NCBI GenBank assembly: GCA_049515655.1
Contig: JBEKTW010000008.1
Span: forward strand, 67,848-131,847
Direction: 5' to 3'
Length of the DNA stretch: 64,000 nt
Source: JBEKTW01 sp049515655
GTDB lineage: Bacteria; Bacteroidota; Ignavibacteria; UBA10030; SZUA-254
This document shows, one piece after another, positions 33,977-41,051 of the stretch (positions are counted from its first letter, which is position 1; each line of letters starts with the position of its first letter). The notes under the pieces are model-generated. The model worked only from the letters and a program-made list of their open reading frames with translations. It was not told the origin of the DNA and made no database searches. The translations under genes were made by a program, and so were the position numbers.

Positions 33977-34210
33977 TATCCACCCAGGCCTCGAAGCATC
34001 GAGCACTTCTAAGAGCTTCCGCCGAACCCTCGAACTGGCGGCACGACGGAGCCGGAGCTATTACGGCCTGCACCGGACGGTCAAGCTTACATCATTGCGG
34101 TTTGTGATGCTACCCCGAAGGTCAGGAACGGGTTCAGTGTTTCACGGACCGGGCCACTACACCGGACATTTCATTCTCACACCCCTTGTCTCCGCGACCA
34201 TGAAGGAGAA

Positions 34211-34239
34211 TTGACTTTCATTCAATTTCATTGTATTTT
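34211..34239 (+). promoter_or_regulatory. Promoter of the acylphosphatase-ispF-lnt operon
   Basis: TTGACT (34211-34216), 17-base spacer, TATTTT (34234-34239). The predicted start near 34246 lies 15 bases before ATG 34261, which also rules out the upstream TTG 34231 as start codon. Confidence 0.6.
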
Positions 34240-34260
34240 TCTCAAGCAAATGATGAGAAA

Positions 34261-34533
34261 ATGGAAACCGGGGCGCACATTGTGGTCAGGGGGATGGTGC
34301 AAGGTGTGGGATTTCGGTATTTTGTTCTTGACCGGGCCACTCGACTTCGACTGAAGGGATTCGTTCGAAACAACTACGACGGAAATGTCGAGATAACCGT
34401 CGAAGGTGATCGATCATTGATTGAAGAACTCATAAGGGAAGTGAAAGTGGGACCGCGACTGGCTCATGTTGCCGATGTGAAGGTGCAGTGGGAAGTTTTC
34501 AAGGTTCATCATGATACATTCGAAATTCGATAA
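34261..34533 (+). CDS. acyP: Acylphosphatase
   Basis: Hydrolyses carboxyl-phosphate bonds in small acyl phosphates. The 90 residues match the family. The signature VRGMVQGVGFRYFV (about residues 9-22) carries the phosphate-binding loop and the catalytic Arg, and GFVRNNYDGNVE near 35-46 carries the catalytic Asn. The start at 34261 gives the canonical length and lies just after the predicted transcription start. ispF follows 17 bases later. Confidence 0.95.
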   Translation: METGAHIVVRGMVQGVGFRYFVLDRATRLRLKGFVRNNYDGNVEITVEGDRSLIEELIREVKVGPRLAHVADVKVQWEVFKVHHDTFEIR

Positions 34534-34550
34534 GAAAACGTGAAACAGAG

Positions 34551-35042
34551 ATGCGAATAGGCGTTGGTTACGACATTCATCGACTGGTTGTCAACCGCAA
34601 GTTGATTTTGGGCGGAGTTGAAATTCCGTTCGTCAAAGGCCTATTCGGCCATTCCGATGCCGATGTTCTTTGTCATGCAGTTTGCGATGCCCTGCTTGGC
34701 GCGGCGGCCCTGGGAGATATCGGGAAGCACTTTCCTGACAACGACCCGCGTTTCAAAGACATTTCGAGTTTGGTGCTCCTGAAGCAAGTCGCCGACCTTA
34801 TCCGCTTGAATAATTTTGATATTGTTAATGTCGATGCCACTGTTGTTCTCCAGCAGCCGAAGGTCGGACCGTATATTAAGAGAATGCGTGACAATATTGC
34901 GCAGTCGCTCGGTCTCAGCCTCGACCGCGTGTCCGTCAAGGCGACGACCAGCGAAGAACTGGGTTTTGTCGGGATGGGTGAGGGAGCCGCGACGTACGCC
35001 GTCGCTTTGATCACTGAGAATCAGCTGCGACTCAACCTCTAA
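34551..35042 (+). CDS. ispF: 2-C-methyl-D-erythritol 2,4-cyclodiphosphate synthase
   Basis: An enzyme of the non-mevalonate (MEP) isoprenoid pathway. The zinc-binding GYDIHR motif lies at residues 6-11 and GHSDADVLCHAVCDALLGA near 39-57, with GDIGKHFPD after it. The 163 residues match the family. It is in the middle of an operon for envelope functions, where isoprenoids serve as undecaprenyl carrier precursors. Other MEP genes are not in the window. Confidence 0.96.
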   Translation: MRIGVGYDIHRLVVNRKLILGGVEIPFVKGLFGHSDADVLCHAVCDALLGAAALGDIGKHFPDNDPRFKDISSLVLLKQVADLIRLNNFDIVNVDATVVLQQPKVGPYIKRMRDNIAQSLGLSLDRVSVKATTSEELGFVGMGEGAATYAVALITENQLRLNL

Positions 35043-35052
35043 TTTTCCACCC

Positions 35053-35670
35053 TTGAACGACGTTATTCAGTCTCTTGCCAACCTGGATCCTCTCTGGATC
35101 TACGCGGTAATCTTCTTCATCTCGTTCATTGAAAATATCTTTCCGCCCTCCCCGAGCGATGTTGTCGTCGTGTTTGGCGGGGCTCTTGCCGCGCTGGGAA
35201 GAGGGAATTTTTTTATCGCGCTCATCTGCGGAATTGTCGGAAGCACGCTGGGATTCATGGCAATGTACGCCGTCGGTCGGTGGTTTGGAACAAGAATCAT
35301 CGAAGCTGGGAAACTACGATTCATTTCCATCACCCATATTCACAAGGCCGAGAGCTGGTTTGCACGGTATGGTGACCTGATTATTGTCGCGAACAGATTC
35401 CTTTCCGGGACCCGCGCAGTGATATCGTTCTTCGCCGGCGTCTCCCGACTCAATCTTCTCAAGACAACAATACTTTCCTGTGTCAGTTCGATCGCCTGGT
35501 ACAGTATCCTTGTGTACGCGGGCTATGCCCTGGGAAATCATTGGCGCAAGATCTACGGATACCTCTTCACCTACAGTCAAGTAGTTATCGGCACCATGGT
35601 GATGATCGTTCTCATCATTATCGTGCACAGGCTCCTTTCAGGCAAGGCTCAGGCTCGCAATCATGATTGA
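35053..35670 (+). CDS. DedA family membrane protein
   Basis: A 205-residue membrane protein of the DedA/SNARE-associated family. FIENIFPPSPSDVVVVFGG (about residues 18-36) and the amphipathic ANRFLSGTRAVISFFAGVSR near 113-132 are the family landmarks. DedA proteins are implicated in recycling or flipping polyprenyl-phosphate and phospholipids, which suits the PAP2 phosphatase that overlaps its end by eight bases. The start is TTG 35053. Confidence 0.92.
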   Translation: MNDVIQSLANLDPLWIYAVIFFISFIENIFPPSPSDVVVVFGGALAALGRGNFFIALICGIVGSTLGFMAMYAVGRWFGTRIIEAGKLRFISITHIHKAESWFARYGDLIIVANRFLSGTRAVISFFAGVSRLNLLKTTILSCVSSIAWYSILVYAGYALGNHWRKIYGYLFTYSQVVIGTMVMIVLIIIVHRLLSGKAQARNHD

Positions 35671-36295
35671 AGTCCTCTATCAGCTGGACAAGAAGACTTT
35701 CATTTTTTGCAACCAAACCCTGGCGAACCCGGTTTTTGACGTCGTGATGCCCTTCCTCACGGATTTGAATCAGCACTGGTACGGCTTGGCGATTTATGCA
35801 GTGGCCTGGCTGCTCCTGATGTGGAAGGGAGGGAGGAGGGGACGTATCATAGGACTGTTGCTCATTCCTTTGATAGTTCTGAGCGACCAACTGAGCAGTA
35901 CTGTGATCAAGAACATCATAGAGCGTCCGCGACCGTGCCACGAAATCGGGGGGCTGCCGGTCGTTGAGCGGGTTCGTCTCCTGGTTCCCTGCGGAAGCGG
36001 ATACTCCTTCCCGTCTTCTCATGCTGTGAACAATTTCGCTGTGGCGACGTTTCTTGCCTGTTATTTTGTGCGGTGGCGATGGGCTTTTTTTAGCTGGGCC
36101 GTGGTCATAGCCTTCACGAGGCCATATGTCGGAGTCCATTTTCCCTCCGATGCCATCGGTGGGGCGATCATTGGAGCTCTCTGTGCACTGTTTATTTCCT
36201 CGCTGTGGAATGCGCTGGGACGTAAGTATCCGGCATTCTCTATACCTCCACAGCAAGCAGCGGTTGCGCAAGCGCCCGTGTCACCCGGGATATGA
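35663..36295 (+). CDS. PAP2 family phosphatase
   Basis: A membrane phosphatase of 210 residues with the three PAP2 motifs: KNIIERPRP (about residues 81-89), PSSHA near 113 (in place of PSGH), and TRPYVGVHFPSD near 150-161. The enzyme could act as an undecaprenyl-pyrophosphate phosphatase or on phosphatidate; its DedA neighbour favours a carrier-lipid role, but this is inference. It overlaps DedA by eight bases and lnt by four, indicating translational coupling. Confidence 0.92.
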   Translation: MIEVLYQLDKKTFIFCNQTLANPVFDVVMPFLTDLNQHWYGLAIYAVAWLLLMWKGGRRGRIIGLLLIPLIVLSDQLSSTVIKNIIERPRPCHEIGGLPVVERVRLLVPCGSGYSFPSSHAVNNFAVATFLACYFVRWRWAFFSWAVVIAFTRPYVGVHFPSDAIGGAIIGALCALFISSLWNALGRKYPAFSIPPQQAAVAQAPVSPGI

Positions 36296-37944
36296 ACCGA
36301 TCTCCGGAACATATGAGACGGTGGCTCGCGCTTCTTTCCGGTCTCATGCTGGGATGTGCCTTTCCACCATTGCCGACAAGCACATTCGCCGCGTTTGCGT
36401 TTGTTCCTTTTTTCGTTCTTTTCGAATCGGTCGACGATTACGGCGAATCATTCAGGTACTCGTACCTGACCTTTCTGATTTTCAATATCATCACGTTGTA
36501 TTGGACCGGAGGATTTACACACGGGCATGATTGGTACATGATGGTCGCGGGGGCGTTGTTGTTGTTCGCTCATCCGCTGTTCTTTCTGGTGCCGATCGCT
36601 GCTTGGGTCTTCATCCGGCGCCAATTCGGATTTAGCGTTTCGATTTACTCCTTTCCGTTCGTCTGGGTGAGTTTCGAATTTCTCCATTCACTCACCAATC
36701 TGGCTTTCCCATGGCTGACGCTCGGCAACACGCAGGCGTCCAATCTTTCGGTAATTCAGTTCTCCGCTTTCACGGGGGTTTACGGCATTTCTTTCTGGCT
36801 CCTTTGTTTAAACGTGCTCGTCTACTATCTTTACGCGAAGCTTGCCTTAAGGGAATGGGCCCTGACGTCACCCAAAACGTTCGGCTGGATTGTGTCGATC
36901 CTGGCAGTTTATGCAGTTCCGCTGATATATGGCGAGTCAGTTCTGCCCGCCGGGCGAAACCAACAGCTCGTGGGAACAAAAGGCATCCGTGTGGGAATTG
37001 TTCAACCCAACATCGACCCTTTTGAGAAATGGCAAGGAAACCCTGTGAGGCAGGTGTCGGATCTTCAACAAATGACGAATGAAGTTGTTGCCGACAGCGT
37101 CGACCTTGTGCTTTGGCCGGAAACGGCGATCCCGTTTCACATCCTTGACCCGAGAAATCGTGCCGTCTTCGACCTCATCAAAGAACAAGTCGACTTGCTG
37201 GGACTGAATCTGCTGACCGGCGCTCCGATTCTTCGGGAATACAAACAAGGCGAGACCATTCCGAAAAGCAGCAGGATTGGTGCGCGTGGTCAGAGATACG
37301 ATGCATTCAACAGCGCGATACTCCTGCAGCCGCGCACAGACGAAATCCAGGAATATGAAAAGATTCTCCTCGTTCCGTTCGCCGAACGAGTTCCATTTTC
37401 CGAACAACTCAGCTTTCTGAATGCAATGGAATGGAATTTTGGTCTGGGGGGATGGGGTATCGGCAAGGATACCACGGTCTTTGTTTGTCGTGCACGGGAT
37501 TCTTCACTGATTAAGTTTTCGAATTTGATCTGCTTCGAATCGATCTACCCGGGATTTGTTGCAGACTTTGTTCGACGAGGAGCACAGTTTTTGACGGTGA
37601 TAACAAACGACAGCTGGTGGGGGAACACTTCGGGCGCCTACCAGCATGAACAAACGACGGTGCTGAGGGCAGTCGAAAATAGAAGATGGATCGTTGTGTG
37701 CGGTAACGGCGGAATCTCCTGCGTTATCGACCCATTCGGCCATATCCTCCAGTCGACGGAGCTTTATGCCCGGAAAACAATGACCGTTGCTGTCGAACCG
37801 AGAATGGAACTCACTTTCTATTCCAAGCACGGCGATTGGTTTCCCGAAGTGTGTTTGGTGCTCGGCTTGGCTATGGTGGCCGGCGCAATCGGCAAGAAGA
37901 CCTATTCCTACATACGAAAGAGCCAGGAAAATGAAGTACATTGA
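36292..37944 (+). CDS. lnt: Apolipoprotein N-acyltransferase
   Basis: Adds the third acyl chain to lipoproteins in the inner membrane, a step typical of Gram-negative bacteria. The N-terminal half has about seven membrane segments; the C-terminal half is a periplasmic nitrilase domain with the catalytic triad E277 (LWPETAIP), K357 (KILLVPFAERVPF) and C414 (LICFESIYP). The 550 residues fit. It supports an outer membrane in this organism and serves the lipoproteins at 31.4 and 54.2 kb. Confidence 0.95.
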   Translation: MNRSPEHMRRWLALLSGLMLGCAFPPLPTSTFAAFAFVPFFVLFESVDDYGESFRYSYLTFLIFNIITLYWTGGFTHGHDWYMMVAGALLLFAHPLFFLVPIAAWVFIRRQFGFSVSIYSFPFVWVSFEFLHSLTNLAFPWLTLGNTQASNLSVIQFSAFTGVYGISFWLLCLNVLVYYLYAKLALREWALTSPKTFGWIVSILAVYAVPLIYGESVLPAGRNQQLVGTKGIRVGIVQPNIDPFEKWQGNPVRQVSDLQQMTNEVVADSVDLVLWPETAIPFHILDPRNRAVFDLIKEQVDLLGLNLLTGAPILREYKQGETIPKSSRIGARGQRYDAFNSAILLQPRTDEIQEYEKILLVPFAERVPFSEQLSFLNAMEWNFGLGGWGIGKDTTVFVCRARDSSLIKFSNLICFESIYPGFVADFVRRGAQFLTVITNDSWWGNTSGAYQHEQTTVLRAVENRRWIVVCGNGGISCVIDPFGHILQSTELYARKTMTVAVEPRMELTFYSKHGDWFPEVCLVLGLAMVAGAIGKKTYSYIRKSQENEVH

Positions 37945-38962
37945 CCTCCGCAGTGATACTGTGACGAGACCATCGCCGCCGATGCTTGAAGCAATGATGC
38001 GCGCAGAGGTTGGCGATGACGTCTTCGGCGAAGATCCCACGGTGAACAAATTGCAGCAGACTATCGCTTCGCTGTTCGGAAAGGAAGCCGCACTCTATGT
38101 GCCCAGTGGCACAATGGGAAATGAAGTGTGCATCAAAGTTCATACGCAGCCGGGGGATGAAATAATCGTCGATGAGGACTCGCACATCTTTGTGTACGAG
38201 ACGGCCGCTCCGTCAATGCTGTCCGGGGTGCAGATGAAGCCCATCCAAAATCATAAGGGTGTAATCACGGCGCAGGAGATCAAGAAGGCCATAAGGCCGA
38301 AAACTTACTGGTTGCCCAGGACGAAGCTCATCTGTCTTGAAAACACGCACGGGCGCTCGGGCGGTTCGGTGTTCCCGATCGATGAAATGAAGAAAATCCG
38401 GGAGCTTGCTCTTGAACACCGCATCAACGTGCATCTCGACGGGGCAAGACTCTGGAACGCGAGTGTTGCGACGGGAATTCTCGTCAATGACTACGCTCAG
38501 TATGTGGATTCGCTCTCTGTTTGCTTTTCGAAAGGCCTTGGCGCTCCGGTTGGCTCAATTATCATCGGGTCAAAGGAATTCATCGAAGAAGCAAGGAGGT
38601 ATAGGAAGTTGTTCGGTGGAGGAATGAGGCAGGTAGGTATACTTGCGGCAGCTGCCTTGTACGCGCTCGGCCATAATGTCGATAGACTAAAAGAAGACCA
38701 TGCGAAAGCGCGAACCTTCGCCGTCGGATTGAGCGGGTTGAGCACGTTAAGGGTCAACCCGGGTGATGTTCAAACGAACATGGTCATTCTTGAGACGATC
38801 GACAGCGGTAAGAGTCAATCTGAGGTTCTGGACCTTCTGAAATCAAAAGGTGTCTTGCTGACACCGGAACGGGATTCTTTGATCCGGGCGGTGTTTCATC
38901 TTGATGTGACCCTGGAGGAGGTGAAGCAAGCGATTGAGGTGTTCAATTCCCTTTTTCGATAG
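37931..38962 (+). CDS. ltaE: Low-specificity L-threonine aldolase
   Basis: A PLP enzyme that splits L-threonine or allo-threonine into glycine and acetaldehyde. It begins DLRSDTVTRP (residues 4-13), with GDDVFGEDPTVN near 29-40 and the PLP lysine in CFSKGLGAPVGS near 200. The 343 residues match the family. ATG 37931 overlaps the lnt end by 14 bases; a longer open frame from 37787 lies inside lnt and lacks homology. The relation to envelope genes is probably only positional. Confidence 0.94.
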   Translation: MKYIDLRSDTVTRPSPPMLEAMMRAEVGDDVFGEDPTVNKLQQTIASLFGKEAALYVPSGTMGNEVCIKVHTQPGDEIIVDEDSHIFVYETAAPSMLSGVQMKPIQNHKGVITAQEIKKAIRPKTYWLPRTKLICLENTHGRSGGSVFPIDEMKKIRELALEHRINVHLDGARLWNASVATGILVNDYAQYVDSLSVCFSKGLGAPVGSIIIGSKEFIEEARRYRKLFGGGMRQVGILAAAALYALGHNVDRLKEDHAKARTFAVGLSGLSTLRVNPGDVQTNMVILETIDSGKSQSEVLDLLKSKGVLLTPERDSLIRAVFHLDVTLEEVKQAIEVFNSLFR

Positions 38963-39101
38963 AATGCTGTGGCAAGATCCCAGCGATCGTAAGGCGACCG
39001 AATTTCCTCATAAGAGGACGTGCAGCACCGAAATCGCGGCTTAGTGGAAGAATAAGGAGATTTTGCGTATCCGTGACGGGAGGAATTGCCTGAATTTTGA
39101 T

Positions 39102-39130
39102 TTGCAATTTAGAAAAGCGTTCGTTATATT
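39102..39130 (+). promoter_or_regulatory. Promoter of the rimP-nusA-infB operon
   Basis: TTGCAA (39102-39107), 17-base spacer, TATATT (39125-39130). Start predicted near 39137, about 13 bases before a terminator hairpin and 94 before rimP. Confidence 0.65.
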
Positions 39131-39149
39131 TATGACGCTCTTCGTAAGA

Positions 39150-39175
39150 AAGTCCCACAAAAAGGGACTTTTTTT
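39150..39175 (+). terminator. Attenuator-like hairpin in the rimP leader
   Basis: AAGTCCC (39150-39156) pairs with GGGACTT (39164-39170), seven-base loop, then TTTTTTT. Because it lies between the predicted transcription start and rimP, it would act on the rimP operon itself. A terminator-like leader before rimP is known in several bacterial groups. Confidence 0.7.
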
Positions 39176-39230
39176 GTTTCAACTGATTATTGGCCTTTGT
39201 TAAGTGATTTATTCGTAACGGGTTACGGTA

Positions 39231-39680
39231 GTGTTGCAGACTTACATAGGGGATCTTGCGCGACCTATCGTGGAAGCGAGAGGAGCAATACTTGTTGATG
39301 TTTCTGTGCGTGGGGGGCGAGGCCGAAAGGTCGTGGAAGTTTTTGTCGACACGGACGAAGGGACAACGACTGGACTGTGCGCTGAGATAAGCCGCGACCT
39401 CTCATCTGCGCTGGACCAGGCGAATATCGTGCAGGGTCGCTATGATCTCGTCGTTTCATCGCCCGGGATAGACCGTCCTTTACGCTTCGCACGGCAGTAC
39501 CCAAGGAATGTCGGCAGAACTCTGGTCGTGAAATTCAGGAAGGATGACCGGGTTGAGAAAGTCGAAGGCGAATTAATCGAGGTGCGTCCCGATGGTTTCG
39601 TGCTGCAGATGAAGAGTAATGGACCACGCAATTTCCTTTTTGATGAAATTGTCGAGGCTCGAGTCAAGCCGGCGTGGTAA
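39231..39680 (+). CDS. rimP: Ribosome maturation factor RimP
   Basis: Assists 30S subunit assembly. The 149 residues have the two-domain layout: an alpha/beta N-terminal domain, VEVFVDTDEGTT near residues 38-48, SPGIDRPLRFARQYPRNVGR near 80-100, and a small Sm-like C-terminal barrel. The start is GTG 39231. It is the first gene of the operon that runs through nusA, infB, rbfA, ribF, rpsO and pnp. Confidence 0.95.
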   Translation: MLQTYIGDLARPIVEARGAILVDVSVRGGRGRKVVEVFVDTDEGTTTGLCAEISRDLSSALDQANIVQGRYDLVVSSPGIDRPLRFARQYPRNVGRTLVVKFRKDDRVEKVEGELIEVRPDGFVLQMKSNGPRNFLFDEIVEARVKPAW

Positions 39681-39717
39681 AGGAAGGTAATCGTTCAATG
39701 TTACATTGGAGAGTACA

Positions 39718-41043
39718 ATGAATTATGAAATCGTTGAATCTTTTTCTCACATGGTGCGCGAGAAAAGAATCGACAAAGATATGTTGTTGGGGGTTGTCGA
39801 GGAAGTGTTTTCGATGATGATGAGGAAGAAATACGGACCCGATGCCCGTTTTGATGTTGTTGTCAATATGGACAAAGGCGATATAGAGATTTACCTGGAG
39901 AGACAGATTGTTGAAACGGTGACCGACCCCAATCTCCAGGTCGACCTTGAAACTGTTCGCAAGAAGTCTGATGAACCTCTTGAGATTGGAGATGATTTCG
40001 TGGAGGTCGTTGACCTCAAGGACTTTGGGAGAAGGCTGATCGTCAGCGCAAAACAAAACCTCAATCAGCGGATTAAAGAGATCGAGAAGGAAGTCATTTA
40101 CAACGAGTATAGCAGTACCATCGGAGAGATCATCATCGGGGAGATCTACCAGATCCGCAAGGGAGAAATCCTCGTCAACCATAACCGCAATGAGCTCGTT
40201 TTGCCGAAGAGTGAACAAATCTTCAAAGAACGGTATCGCAAAGGCGAAACGATCCGGGCAATTGTCAAGGAAGTCAGGAAAAATGCCGGCAATCCAATTG
40301 TGATCATCTCACGTTCTGACGCTCGATTTCTTGCAAAGCTTTTTGAGCTCGAAATTCCCGAGATATACGACGGGATCATTGAGATCAAAGGAATTGCGCG
40401 TGAGGGTGGCGAGCGGGCAAAAGTTGCCGTTGAATCGCATGACGATCGTATCGACGCGGTCGGCGCCTGCGTCGGCATGAAGGGAGTTCGCATCCACTCG
40501 ATTGTCCGTGAGATGAGCAACGAGAACATCGATGTGATCAACTATTCCGACGACCCGGTCGTGTACATCCAGCGGGCGATGGCGCCGGCAAAACTCAAGA
40601 GTGTTACGGTGGACAAGGAGAAAAAAACGGCAACGATCCTCGTCGATAAAGAACAGGTCTCACTGGCCATTGGACGCAATGGCCAGAATGTCCGCCTCGC
40701 CTCGAAACTGACGGGTTATGAGATCAACCTTGTTAAAGAGGGAGTCGAGGAGGAATATGATATGGACCTCGCGGAGTTTCGTGAGGAGTTGGGTGAACCA
40801 CTCTATGAGCGTATCCTCGAGGAAGGTTATGGAAATGCCCGGGATTTCATCGATGCCGCGGCAGCAGACCTGCAGAAGATCGATGGACTCACTGAGGAGA
40901 AGATCACTGCGCTGAAAGAAATGATGCAACGGGAACTCGAGGAAGCGGAACTCGAAGAGGAAGAACTCGATGAGCAAATTCAGAGTTCTGTCCATGAGGC
41001 AAACGCAACAGAACCGAAGGAAGAATCCCAACCTGAAGCATAA
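39718..41043 (+). CDS. nusA: Transcription termination/antitermination factor NusA
   Basis: Binds RNA polymerase and modulates pausing, termination and antitermination. Domains: the N-terminal polymerase-binding domain (residues 1 to about 130), S1 (about 135-200), KH1 and KH2 (about 200-345, with GACVGMKGVRIHSI and GRNGQNVRLA), then a helix-hairpin-helix region with DLQKIDGLTEEKI and an acidic Glu-rich tail. ATG 39718 follows GGAG at six bases; TTG 39706 is less likely. NusA probably regulates this operon through the leader hairpin. Confidence 0.96.
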   Translation: MNYEIVESFSHMVREKRIDKDMLLGVVEEVFSMMMRKKYGPDARFDVVVNMDKGDIEIYLERQIVETVTDPNLQVDLETVRKKSDEPLEIGDDFVEVVDLKDFGRRLIVSAKQNLNQRIKEIEKEVIYNEYSSTIGEIIIGEIYQIRKGEILVNHNRNELVLPKSEQIFKERYRKGETIRAIVKEVRKNAGNPIVIISRSDARFLAKLFELEIPEIYDGIIEIKGIAREGGERAKVAVESHDDRIDAVGACVGMKGVRIHSIVREMSNENIDVINYSDDPVVYIQRAMAPAKLKSVTVDKEKKTATILVDKEQVSLAIGRNGQNVRLASKLTGYEINLVKEGVEEEYDMDLAEFREELGEPLYERILEEGYGNARDFIDAAAADLQKIDGLTEEKITALKEMMQRELEEAELEEEELDEQIQSSVHEANATEPKEESQPEA

Positions 41044-41051
41044 GAATCTGA

